From: UBA966 sp046350355
Lineage (GTDB): Bacteria; Planctomycetota; Phycisphaerae; Phycisphaerales; SM1A02
Reading direction: 5' to 3'
DNA length: 64,000 bases
NCBI GenBank assembly: GCA_046350355.1
Contig: JAXMAN010000003.1
Coordinates: forward strand, 124,001 to 188,000
Shown here: positions 49,251 to 57,121 of the stretch, piece after piece
How positions within the stretch are numbered: the first letter of the stretch is position 1
How the letters are laid out: every line of letters begins with the position of its first letter
Translations under genes and position numbers: made by a program
The notes under the pieces: model-generated
What the model was told of the DNA's origin: nothing
The model's database searches: none
What the model saw: only the letters and a program-made list of their open reading frames with translations

Positions 49251-50278
49251 GCGACGGATCCCGCCGTCACCGCCCCCAGTCCCGCGACCTCCACGCGCCC
49301 CTGCGGGCATGCGATGCGCACGCCAAAGCGCGCGGCCGTCTCGATGTTGGTCTTCGAGTGGCTGGTGAGCGCGCCCGTGGAGTAGCTGCCGCCCGCGAGC
49401 ACGGCCAGCGGCACCATGAGCTGGTCCGCCAGGTGCGGGCCGACGGCCGCGCGCGCGGCCAGGTAGCGGCGCGCCTGCTCCGCGGCGTCGCGCGCGACCG
49501 ACTCGGCCGAACGCGCACGCTCGCCGATGGCGCTGAAGACCTCCGTGATGTGCTCGAACTCCAGCTCGACGAGCACCGCGTTGCCCGGGCACATCGCGTC
49601 CTCGACATGCACGATCTGCGCCTGCGACTCGCGCAGGTCCAGCCGGTCGCGCAGGACATCGACCTCGCGCTGCGCGATCGCGCGCTCCAGGCGCGAGACC
49701 ATCGCCGTCGCGCGCGTCGCGACGCGGTCGCCGCGCTGCGGCAGCTCAAGCGGCAGCGGCTGCGCGGGCGGCTCGACCTCCAGCACGACGCGGCCTCCGC
49801 CCACGGGATAGAAGCCGTGGCGCTCGAGCGTGCACGCGATGCGCGCGCCCGTGCGCCGCAGCAGCGGGACGAGCGCGCGCTCCAGGAAGTGGAAGGGCGG
49901 CGCGGCCAGGTTGTGCGTCCCGCCTTCAACCACGACGCAGGACGGCCCGGGCGCGCGCAGCAGCGCGGGCAGGATCGCCTGCAGCACCAGCGTGGTGCCG
50001 CCCGCGGAGCCGATGTTGAACGCGTACGAGCCCGCCCGCAGCGCGCCGGGGCGGAACTCGATCGTCTGCGAACCGACCGCCGCGCCGTCGACGCTCGCGC
50101 CGCTGATCGCGGCCGCGGCCTCGACGCACGTGAGGTGCTGGCGCATGAGCCCGGGCCGCGGACGACCCGCGCGGATGCGCGTCATCCGCAGCGGCTGTCC
50201 CGTCACCATGGAGAGCGCCAGCGAGGTGCGCAGGATCTGCCCTCCGCCCTCGCCCTGCGATCCGTCAATCTCGATCAT
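49247..50278 (-). CDS. rtcA: RNA 3'-terminal phosphate cyclase RtcA
   Basis: The gene encodes 343 residues from the ATG at 50278, giving the canonical MIEIDGSQGEGGGQILRTSLALS. Further landmarks are RPGLMRQHLTCVEAAA, FNIGSAGGTTLVLQAILPAL and a C-terminal SHSKTNIETAARFG, with the catalytic His near residue 300 (in TSHSKT the region around the adenylated His). The enzyme converts RNA 3'-phosphate to a 2',3'-cyclic phosphate using ATP. It lies 78 bases behind rtcB and shares its sigma-54 promoter. Confidence 0.95.
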   Translation of the reverse strand: MIEIDGSQGEGGGQILRTSLALSMVTGQPLRMTRIRAGRPRPGLMRQHLTCVEAAAAISGASVDGAAVGSQTIEFRPGALRAGSYAFNIGSAGGTTLVLQAILPALLRAPGPSCVVVEGGTHNLAAPPFHFLERALVPLLRRTGARIACTLERHGFYPVGGGRVVLEVEPPAQPLPLELPQRGDRVATRATAMVSRLERAIAQREVDVLRDRLDLRESQAQIVHVEDAMCPGNAVLVELEFEHITEVFSAIGERARSAESVARDAAEQARRYLAARAAVGPHLADQLMVPLAVLAGGSYSTGALTSHSKTNIETAARFGVRIACPQGRVEVAGLGAVTAGSVA

Positions 50279-50356
50279 CGTCCACCTTCCGTCTTCCGCG
50301 ATGGCGGCGGCGCCCCGGACCGCCGCCGCCATCGCCGTGATCGCCTCTCGAAACCG

Positions 50357-51898
50357 TCAGTCGTCCGCCTTGTCGCCGTCCTTGATCACGAAGCGCGCAC
50401 GCAGCCGCGCGACCTCGCTCGCCAGTCCGGCCAGCTTCACGCTCTGCAGGACCTCCTCGAAGTCCTTGTACGCGGCGGGCGCCTCGTCGCGCGGATAGGT
50501 GCGGCAGTTGGTGAGGATGTCCGCGTCGGCCAGGCTGCGGTCGATGCGCTGCTGGTCCAGCCCGCGGATCGCCGCGCCGCGGCTCATGCGCCGGCCCGCG
50601 CCGTGGTTGACGCTGTAGCACGAGCGCTCCGCGCCCGGCTCCGCGACCATCACGCTCGAGCCATCCTTGGGATTGCCCGGCAGCAGGATCGGGTGACCCG
50701 TCTGCGCGAAGGGCGTTCCCGCCAGCGCCGCGTGCCCCGCGGGGAAGGCGCGCGTCGCGCCCTTGCGGTGCACCCACGCGTCCGTCCCGCGGACATTCTC
50801 CTTGCGCGCGATGTTGTGGCTGATGAAGTACACGAGCGATCCGCCGGTGCTCGGCAGGACCTCCTGGAAGGCCTCGAGCACGAGCGCGTTGATGAGCATG
50901 TGGTTGACCGTCGCGAAGTTCGCGCCCAGCGCCATGTCGTTGAGGTACGCGTCCGCCTCGGGCGATCCCAGCGGCGCGTGCACCATGTGCCGGTCGCCTC
51001 CGGGCAGCGGGATGTTCCAGGCGCTGAACTTCTCCTGCATCGCCTTGAACTGACCGTCCGCCAGGAGCGCTCCCCAGCCGCGCGATCCGCAGTGCGAGAG
51101 GAACGCGACATCTCCGTCGCGCAGCCCGAAGCTGCGTGCCGTCGCCTGCGCGCGCTCCTCGGGCGCGACCTCCACGACCTCGCACTCGCCGAAGTGGTTT
51201 CCGCCTCCGTACGAGCCGAGCTGCTGCATCTTCGCGCCGAAGAGCTCCTTCGCGCGCGGGGTCGCCGTGAGCTGCTCGAGCCGCGCGCGCAGCGCGTCCA
51301 CCGAGCCGTCGCGGCCCGTGTGGTGCGAGTCCTCGCAGCGCTGCGCCCACTCGACGGGGATCCCGAGCGCGCGCAGGACGCCCTCGCTCGCGCCCTCGGT
51401 GACGATGCGCTCATAGAGCGCGGGGTCGACCGGCCGCGACTTGGGCGCGTGCCGCTGCCCGCGCCCCGCCCCGGTGGGCGTGCGCTCGAGGATCGCGTCG
51501 ATGAGCTTGCGCCGCACGCGCTGGTCCTTGACGGCGCGCTCGGGCAGGTCGAACTGCAGCAGGCTCATCGAGCACTTGATGTCGACGCCGACCGGTCCCG
51601 GGTAGATGTGCGTCGGCGAGACCATGACGCAGCCGATGGGCGCGCCGTAGCCGGCGTGCGCGTCGGGGTTGAGCACGACCTCGGTGACGCCCGGCGAGAG
51701 GCGCGCGTTGAGCGCCTGCCGGACGCAGAGCTCGTCGAAGGCCTGGCGGATCGGCTCCGTCCCGATGACGGTCACGGGCGGGAGGCTCGAATCGGGCACC
51801 GGCAGGATCGCGGTCGCCTCGCCCGTCGCGACGAAGGACGTGCGCGGCGGGAGCGAGCCGTTGCTGCGGGGGGAGGGGGTGGAGGTGGCGTTGGACAT
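50357..51898 (-). CDS. rtcB: RNA-splicing ligase RtcB
   Basis: The gene encodes 513 residues. The signature motifs are GVDIKCSMSLLQ near residue 100, GSYGGGNHFGECEVVEV near residue 215 with metal-binding His, SHCGSRGWG, and NHGAGRRMSR with the guanylylated His near residue 420. RtcB joins 2',3'-cyclic phosphate or 3'-phosphate ends to 5'-OH ends with GTP and Mn(II). The start at 51898 gives MSNATSTPSPR and about 30 residues of Ser-rich leader before the fold. It is the first gene of a two-gene operon behind a sigma-54 promoter. Confidence 0.96.
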   Translation of the reverse strand: MSNATSTPSPRSNGSLPPRTSFVATGEATAILPVPDSSLPPVTVIGTEPIRQAFDELCVRQALNARLSPGVTEVVLNPDAHAGYGAPIGCVMVSPTHIYPGPVGVDIKCSMSLLQFDLPERAVKDQRVRRKLIDAILERTPTGAGRGQRHAPKSRPVDPALYERIVTEGASEGVLRALGIPVEWAQRCEDSHHTGRDGSVDALRARLEQLTATPRAKELFGAKMQQLGSYGGGNHFGECEVVEVAPEERAQATARSFGLRDGDVAFLSHCGSRGWGALLADGQFKAMQEKFSAWNIPLPGGDRHMVHAPLGSPEADAYLNDMALGANFATVNHMLINALVLEAFQEVLPSTGGSLVYFISHNIARKENVRGTDAWVHRKGATRAFPAGHAALAGTPFAQTGHPILLPGNPKDGSSVMVAEPGAERSCYSVNHGAGRRMSRGAAIRGLDQQRIDRSLADADILTNCRTYPRDEAPAAYKDFEEVLQSVKLAGLASEVARLRARFVIKDGDKADD

Positions 51899-51962
51899 GA
51901 CTGGGACTCCGTGAGATTCGCTCCCGCAGGCGCCGTATGCGTCGCGGGGCATCCCAGAGAAA

Positions 51963-51977
51963 GCAAGCGCCGTGCCA
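51963..51977 (-). promoter_or_regulatory. Sigma-54 promoter of rtcBA
   Basis: On the minus strand TGGCACGGCGCTTGC (51977-51963) matches the -24/-12 consensus exactly in the GG and GC elements with correct spacing. Transcription would begin about 12 bases further, near 51951, some 50 bases before rtcB. Upstream, GAAACGCGGTTTC at 52004-52016 is a palindrome that could be the enhancer site for RtcR. Confidence 0.92.
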
Positions 51978-52041
51978 AACCGCAAAACCGCCCTGGGAGC
52001 GCAGAAACGCGGTTTCGCCCCGCCGCCGCACCGCCCCGGCT

Positions 52042-52061
52042 TATCCGCTGCGCTACGGATA
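52042..52061 (+). promoter_or_regulatory. Inverted repeat upstream of rtcR
   Basis: TATCCG (52042-52047) and CGGATA (52056-52061) are inverted repeats around an 8-base spacer, 16 bases before the rtcR start codon; ATATAG overlapping the right arm could be a -10 element. This may be an autoregulatory or sigma-70 promoter site for rtcR. Confidence 0.5.
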
Positions 52062-52077
52062 TAGACTGCCATCTCGA

Positions 52078-53730
52078 ATGGCGCTCCGCCGCGTCGTCAT
52101 CGGACAGCTCGGCACGACCCTCGATGCGGGGGCGACGATCGCCCGCTGGGACCGCTGGCGGCCGACCGTCTCGCTCTGCCAGCACGACGACCTGTCGATC
52201 GACCGCTTCGAGCTGCTCTACCCCCCGCGGTACCGCAGCCACGCGGAGCAGGTGATGGGGGACATCCGCCAGGTTTCGCCGCAGACGCAGGTGCGGCTGC
52301 ACCCGCTGGAGCAGCGCGACCCCTGGGACTTTGAGGAGGTCTATTCCGGCCTCCGGGACTTCGCGGATGCGTACCCCTTCGACCTCGAGGAGGAGGAGTA
52401 CTTCCTCCACATCACCACCGGCACGCACGTCGCGCAGATCTGCCTCTTCCTGCTGACCGAGACGCGCCGCTTCCCCGCGAAGCTCCTGCAGAGCAGCCCC
52501 GCGCCCGGCCGCCGCGGCAGCGCGGACCCGACGGGCGAGTACCGCATCATCGACCTGGACCTGTCGAAGTACGACTCCATCGCCGCGCGCGAGCGCGTGG
52601 AGCTCAGCGACAGCATCGCCGGCCTGAAGTCCGGCATCGCCACGCGCAATGCCGCCTTCAACCGGCTCATCGAGGAGCTGGAGCATGTCAGCGTCGCCTC
52701 CGTGGAGCCGATCCTGCTGGCGGGTCCCACCGGCGCGGGCAAGAGCCAGCTCGCGCGGCGCATCTACGAGCTCAAGAAGCACCGCCGCCAGGTGGAGGGC
52801 GCCTTCGTGGAGGTCAATTGCGCGACGCTGCGCGGCGACTCCGCGATGTCCGCGCTCTTTGGCCACAAGCGCGGCGCCTTCACCGGCGCGACCGCGGACC
52901 GCCCCGGCCTGCTGCGCACCGCGCACAAGGGCCTGCTCTTCCTCGACGAGATCGGCGAGCTGGGCCTGGACGAGCAGGCGATGCTCCTGCGCGCCGTCGA
53001 GGAGAAGCGCTTCCTTCCCATGGGCGCGGACACGGAGGTCTCCAGCGACTTCCAGCTCATCGCCGGCAGCAACCGCGACCTGCTCGCGCGCGTGGGCGAG
53101 GGACTCTTCCGCGAGGACCTGCTCGCGCGCATCAACCTCTGGACCTTCCAGCTCCCCGCGCTGCGCGAGCGGCGCGAGGACATCGAGCCCAACCTCGAGT
53201 ACGAGCTCGAGCAGTTCGCGCGCCGCGCGGGGCGCATGGTCCGCTTCAGCACCGAGGCGCGCTCGCGCTACCTGGAGTTCGCGACGGGGCCGCAGGCCGC
53301 GTGGACGCGCAACTTCCGCGACCTCTCCGCGAGCGTGACGCGCATGGCGACGCTCGCGCCCGCGGGGCGCATCACGGAAGCGATCGTGGATGCGGAGATC
53401 CAGCGGTTGGCGGCGTCATGGGCGGGCGCGGGCGCGGGCGCGGGCGCCACCCCAGGCGCCACCGCCGGCGCCTCCCCCGACGATCCCGGACTCGCCGCCT
53501 GCGCGCGCGTGCTTGGCGCCTCCGCCGCGACAGAACTCGACCGCTTCGACCGCGTGCAGCTTGCGGATGTGCTGGCGGTCTGCGCCCGCGCGCGCTCGCT
53601 CTCGGACGCGGGACGCGAGCTCTTCGCCGCCTCCCGCGCGCGCAAGTCCAGCGCCAACGACGCGGACCGCCTGCGCAAGTACCTCGCGCGCTTCGGGCTC
53701 TCCTGGGCTCAGCTTCCGCGCTCGGCCTGA
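52078..53730 (+). CDS. rtcR: Sigma-54-dependent activator RtcR
   Basis: The gene encodes 550 residues. The N-terminal 180 residues form a CARF-like sensory domain (FLHITTGTHVAQICLFLLTETR is the typical strand-turn-helix). The AAA+ domain has Walker A GPTGAGKS at 216-223, the sigma-54 contact motif GAFTGA at 266-271, Walker B LLFLDEIGEL and the arginine finger region. The C-terminal part, after an Ala/Gly-rich linker, holds the HTH of this family. RtcR is known to sense RNA damage products through its CARF domain and to activate rtcBA. It diverges from rtcB, which has the sigma-54 promoter. Its 3' end overlaps the desaturase gene by 22 bases. Confidence 0.93.
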   Translation: MALRRVVIGQLGTTLDAGATIARWDRWRPTVSLCQHDDLSIDRFELLYPPRYRSHAEQVMGDIRQVSPQTQVRLHPLEQRDPWDFEEVYSGLRDFADAYPFDLEEEEYFLHITTGTHVAQICLFLLTETRRFPAKLLQSSPAPGRRGSADPTGEYRIIDLDLSKYDSIAARERVELSDSIAGLKSGIATRNAAFNRLIEELEHVSVASVEPILLAGPTGAGKSQLARRIYELKKHRRQVEGAFVEVNCATLRGDSAMSALFGHKRGAFTGATADRPGLLRTAHKGLLFLDEIGELGLDEQAMLLRAVEEKRFLPMGADTEVSSDFQLIAGSNRDLLARVGEGLFREDLLARINLWTFQLPALRERREDIEPNLEYELEQFARRAGRMVRFSTEARSRYLEFATGPQAAWTRNFRDLSASVTRMATLAPAGRITEAIVDAEIQRLAASWAGAGAGAGATPGATAGASPDDPGLAACARVLGASAATELDRFDRVQLADVLAVCARARSLSDAGRELFAASRARKSSANDADRLRKYLARFGLSWAQLPRSA

Positions 53731-54716
53731 CCCCGCCGCCGCGCCTCCACCCGCTCCGGGCTGGGCACGCGGATGCGCCGCGCCAGCCCCACCAGCGCGA
53801 GCGCGCGGATGAAGAGGTAGCTGGCGTCGAACTCCCACCAGCGCAGGCCGTGGCGTGCGCTCGTGGGGAAGGCGTGGTGGTTGTTGTGCCAGCCCTCGCC
53901 CAGCGCGAGCACGCCGACCAGCGGGTTGTTGCGGCTTTCGTCGTGGCTCTCGTAGGGCTGCGTGCCCCAGAGGTGGCAGACGGAGTTGACGCTCCAGGTG
54001 ATGTGGTGCACCAGGAAGACGCGCACGAGTCCGCCCCAGAGGAAGCCCAGCAGCGCCCCCCACCAGGACATCGTGACGAGCCCCGCGATGAGCGCCGGCA
54101 GCAGGAGCCCCGCGATCACCCACATCACGAACTGCCGGTCCGCGAGCACCAGCGCGCGGTCGGCGCGCAGGTCGGGGACATACTTGCCCAGCCCCTGGCT
54201 GCGCTCGACGAAGAGCCATCCCAGGTGCGCGTGGTACGCGCCGCGCGCGGTGGCCCAGAAGCCCTCGCCCCAGGAGCCGTCGGCGGACATGTGCGGCGAA
54301 TGCGGATCGCCTTCCGTGTCGGAGTGCTGGTGGTGGCGGCGATGCTCGCCGCACCAGCGGATGACGGGGCCCTGCACCGCCATCGAGCCCGCGACCGCGA
54401 AGAAGTAGCGCACCACCGCGGGCGTGTCGAAGGACTTGTGCGTGCAGAGTCGGTGGTAGCCGATGGTGATGCCCGCGCCGGTGACGATCACCATGCCAGC
54501 CATCAGCGCGAGGTACCAGCCGTTGAACGCGACGCCCCACAGCAGCGCGATCGCAGCCAGGAGCCCCAGCGGCGGCACGATGACCGCGCCGAGGTTGATG
54601 AGCTTGAGGCGCCGGTCGCCCCGCGTGCGCGCGCGGCTGGGTGTGCGGGGCGCGCTGGAAGGGACCAAGACTTCCACGGCAGTCAGGTGCCGTGGCGAGA
54701 GACGCGTGATGGACAT
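53709..54716 (-). CDS. Acyl-CoA/acyl-lipid delta-9 fatty acid desaturase
   Basis: The gene encodes 335 residues. The three histidine boxes are all present: HRLCTH near residue 89, HRRHH in WCGEHRRHHQHSDTEGDP near residue 124, and HNNHH in LGEGWHNNHHAFP near residue 274. Four transmembrane helices lie between them. The diiron enzyme introduces a cis double bond at position 9 and so adjusts membrane fluidity. The N-terminal 35 residues are Arg/Thr-rich and variable. The gene is convergent with rtcR and divergent from the heme oxygenase operon. Confidence 0.93.
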   Translation of the reverse strand: MSITRLSPRHLTAVEVLVPSSAPRTPSRARTRGDRRLKLINLGAVIVPPLGLLAAIALLWGVAFNGWYLALMAGMVIVTGAGITIGYHRLCTHKSFDTPAVVRYFFAVAGSMAVQGPVIRWCGEHRRHHQHSDTEGDPHSPHMSADGSWGEGFWATARGAYHAHLGWLFVERSQGLGKYVPDLRADRALVLADRQFVMWVIAGLLLPALIAGLVTMSWWGALLGFLWGGLVRVFLVHHITWSVNSVCHLWGTQPYESHDESRNNPLVGVLALGEGWHNNHHAFPTSARHGLRWWEFDASYLFIRALALVGLARRIRVPSPERVEARRRGQAERGS

Positions 54717-54847
54717 GCAGTGCTCCGAAGTTGCCAGGTTGCCAGATGGTTCGGGCGCATCCAGCGAGGAGGCGAACGGAGCACGTGGTTGGAGGAGGGT
54801 AGGCGGGATGGTTGACAGGGGGACGATGGGGGGTTACCGTGCGCGGC

Positions 54848-54872
54848 GTTGCGATTGAGAATCAGTCGCAAC
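54848..54872 (+). promoter_or_regulatory. Fur-box-like palindrome upstream of the heme oxygenase operon
   Basis: GTTGCGA (54848-54854) and TCGCAAC (54866-54872) are perfect inverted repeats around TTGAGAATCAG. The central TTGAGAATCA resembles Fur boxes of proteobacteria. It lies about 60 bases before a small gene and the heme oxygenase gene, consistent with iron control. The Fur family protein at 48637 could be the regulator, which is inference. Confidence 0.7.
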
Positions 54873-54932
54873 AACAGGCGCCGGTGGTCCGGCGCCCTGT
54901 GATTCACGGTGTTTTCGCTTCTTCGCCCCGCC

Positions 54933-55088
54933 ATGCACCCGGCCACTTCGCTTTCCGCTGCCGAAGCCTCCTCGCCCCGCCCCCGCTGGGCGCGTCGGGC
55001 GGGGGTGCTGGTCTTCCTCTTCTTCCTCATCAAGGGCCTGGCCTGGATCGCGATCCCGGCCGGCGCCGCGCTCATCGCGCTCTTCTGA
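54933..55088 (+). CDS. Small single-pass membrane protein
   Basis: The frame encodes 51 residues, ATG at 54933 to TGA at 55086-55088. It begins MHPATSLSAAEASSPRPRW, then has a hydrophobic helix GVLVFLFFLIKGLAWIAIPA ending in a second hydrophobic stretch GAALIALF. It lies between a Fur-box-like site and the heme oxygenase gene, 19 bases ahead of the latter, so it may be a small partner of heme or iron handling. No ribosome-binding site of quality is seen, and homology cannot be judged by eye. Confidence 0.5.
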   Translation: MHPATSLSAAEASSPRPRWARRAGVLVFLFFLIKGLAWIAIPAGAALIALF

Positions 55089-55107
55089 CGCTGCTTTGGA
55101 GCTGACC

Positions 55108-55863
55108 ATGACGATTGCCACGACTGCTGCTGTTGAGACTGCCACCGCCGCCGCGTCGACCACCGCGCCCGCCCCCAAGGTCTCGCGCTGCCCCTTCGCG
55201 CGCCTCTTCGGCGGCGCGTCGGCCAGCCTGGCCACCGGCCTGCGCGAGCGCACGCGCGAGGCGCACGCCCGCGCCGAGAAGCACCCGCTGCAGTCGCGCC
55301 TGGTGACCGGCCGCACGACGCGCGCCGAGTACGCCGCGTGGCTCGTGCAGCTCGAGCCGATCTGGATCGCCCTCGACGCGGGGCTGCGCACGCTCGCGCA
55401 GGGCGACCCGCGCGTCGCGTCGATGCTGCGGCCGTATCACACGCATGCGCCGCGGATCGCGGCGGATTTGCGGTATCTCGGGGTGGAGGAGGGTCCGCGC
55501 GCCGCCGTCACGCCGGCCGCGAAGCAGCTCGCGCAGTGGGTCGAGGCCGCCGCGCAGCGCCGCGACCCGGCGCTCGTGGGCGTCTGGTATGTGCTCGAGG
55601 GCTCGACCAACGGCGGCCGCTTCATCGCGCGCGCGCTGGCGGCGGGGCTGGACATCCCTGGGCCGGAGGGCCTGCGGAGTCAGGACCCGCACGGCGAGGC
55701 GCAGCGGGAGCGGTGGACGGAGTGGCGGGATGCGTTGGATGCGGGGCGGTGGGGGGAGGGGGAGCGGGTCGCGATCATTGATGCGGCGCAGCGGACTTTT
55801 GAGACGCTGGGAGAGGTGATGGAGGAGATGGAGCGTGACGCAGTCGTGCGCGTCCATGCGTGA
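55108..55863 (+). CDS. Heme oxygenase
   Basis: The gene encodes 251 residues. After an Ala/Thr-rich N-terminus of about 35 residues comes LATGLRERTREAHARAEKHPLQSRLVTGRTTRAEYAAWL, the heme oxygenase signature with the proximal His in EAHARAE; the distal helix is represented by VLEGSTNGGRFIARAL. The enzyme opens heme to biliverdin, CO and iron. The ATG at 55108 follows TTGGAG at a good distance. The N-terminal SRCPFARLFGG resembles the start of catalases and P450-type heme proteins and may be a heme regulatory motif (Cys-Pro). It is predicted to be iron-regulated. Confidence 0.85.
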   Translation: MTIATTAAVETATAAASTTAPAPKVSRCPFARLFGGASASLATGLRERTREAHARAEKHPLQSRLVTGRTTRAEYAAWLVQLEPIWIALDAGLRTLAQGDPRVASMLRPYHTHAPRIAADLRYLGVEEGPRAAVTPAAKQLAQWVEAAAQRRDPALVGVWYVLEGSTNGGRFIARALAAGLDIPGPEGLRSQDPHGEAQRERWTEWRDALDAGRWGEGERVAIIDAAQRTFETLGEVMEEMERDAVVRVHA

Positions 55864-55990
55864 CCAGGCGCCCGCCATGCATCTGTACGTCCCGTGATCA
55901 TCGCGCTCATACTGAGCAGGATCGCGCTCTGCGCTGATCTGCACATGGTCGCGGCGGGATGATCAGGGCAATGCGCGCTAGCCTGATGAG

Positions 55991-56788
55991 ATGTCGCGAG
56001 TATCTCCGACGATCAGATTGGATCCGCTCATCACGCGCTGGGAGGACGCGGTGGTGGTGCGTCCAGGCCCGATCTGTCAGGCCACTCTGGCAGAGCTTTG
56101 CTCAAAGGACTTTGGACAAGCCCCAGTACTCGTTGGTGATCGTCCGATCGGAATCGTGTCGACCGACGCACTCAAGGCCCTTCATGGGTCCAACGGGACG
56201 CTCCATGAGGCATCGGAGGAGATCGGGCGCCGATCGCTCGATGTTGATGTCGCGATTGATCGCCTCCTTGAAGTGATCGCCGCGCAGCGTGGCGCCATTG
56301 TGTTGGCGGAAGATGGGGGGAGCCCGGGGTTCGTGACGCTCTCCGACCTCAACAGGCATCTGTTCCGTGCGGCGCTCTACCCGCTCGTCGCCGAACTCGA
56401 GTCCGGACTTGCATCGCTCGTCGAGTCGGTCTTCCAAGATCCATGGGAGTGGCTCGAGACGCTCGACAAGGAGCGCCAAGCCCGCCTCGTCGGCTATTGG
56501 GAGGTCTCAAAGCGCGATGGCGTGGACATCGGACCGCTGGCAGGTGCGATGCTGAGCGAGCTGAGCACCATCTGCGAAGCGACCGCCGCCATCCGGAAGC
56601 CGCTTGGCTTCGCGTCGCGCGGAGACTGGTGCCGTTCGCTGGATCCGGTCAAGCGACTGCGCAACGGCATCATGCATCCCGTCCGGCCACTCCTCGACGA
56701 TGAGGCTGGAGTTGCAACCCTTCGTGAGAGCATTGCCGAACTGACGCGCATTCTCGGAGCGATTGATGTCTACCAAAGTCGCCCGTGA
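55991..56788 (+). CDS. CBS-domain protein with C-terminal HEPN-like region
   Basis: The gene encodes 265 residues. Two CBS-like units occupy residues 15-130 (ELCSKDFGQAPVLVGDRPIGIVSTDALKAL and LEVIAAQRGAIVLAEDGGSPGFVTLSDLNRHL). The helical C-terminal half includes VKRLRNGIMHPVRPLL, in which R224 and H229 form an RX4H motif, the catalytic motif of HEPN RNases; it ends in a helix typical of HEPN folds. CBS units bind adenine nucleotides, so a nucleotide-gated RNase is conceivable. GC content is lower than in the core region. The function is a hypothesis. Confidence 0.6.
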   Translation: MSRVSPTIRLDPLITRWEDAVVVRPGPICQATLAELCSKDFGQAPVLVGDRPIGIVSTDALKALHGSNGTLHEASEEIGRRSLDVDVAIDRLLEVIAAQRGAIVLAEDGGSPGFVTLSDLNRHLFRAALYPLVAELESGLASLVESVFQDPWEWLETLDKERQARLVGYWEVSKRDGVDIGPLAGAMLSELSTICEATAAIRKPLGFASRGDWCRSLDPVKRLRNGIMHPVRPLLDDEAGVATLRESIAELTRILGAIDVYQSRP

Positions 56789-57121
56789 CCGTGACCCTCA
56801 ATGAACAGCTTGCCGGGCGCCGCTGACTACCCACCGCTCTGAGGATGACCTCTGCGCTGGCGAGTCGCTTCCTCGAGGGCCGTTTGGCGGGGGTCGGGTC
56901 ACGCATTGCCTCCCCAGCTATCCGTAGGTGGAGGCGAGCGAGTGCTACGACAGGGAAGAGCGCTGAGCCGACCGCCATTACCGGTGGCACGCGCGGCCCC
57001 CGTCAGCCCCGGCCGTGATCCTGCGCGAGTAACGGGTGCCGACGGCAGGCCATGGTGCCACGGCTGAAGCGGTGAGCTTGCGGCGACTGCCTCGCCTATC
57101 AGTCCAAGTCGATTGGGGGGC
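56789..57121. other. Non-coding stretch without recognisable features
   Basis: These 333 bases between the CBS protein and the convergent helicase gene hold no plausible gene. No tRNA, strong terminator or repeat was seen. Confidence 0.6.

Noticed and set aside
49358..52255. A 965-residue plus-strand frame across the rtc locus
   Set aside because: It is antisense to rtcA and rtcB and has biased composition with no domain; both rtc genes are certain.
54812..55105. A 97-residue frame upstream of the heme oxygenase
   Set aside because: It is Arg/Gly/Pro-rich and overlaps a small frame at 54933 with a clear membrane helix and the Fur-box-like site.
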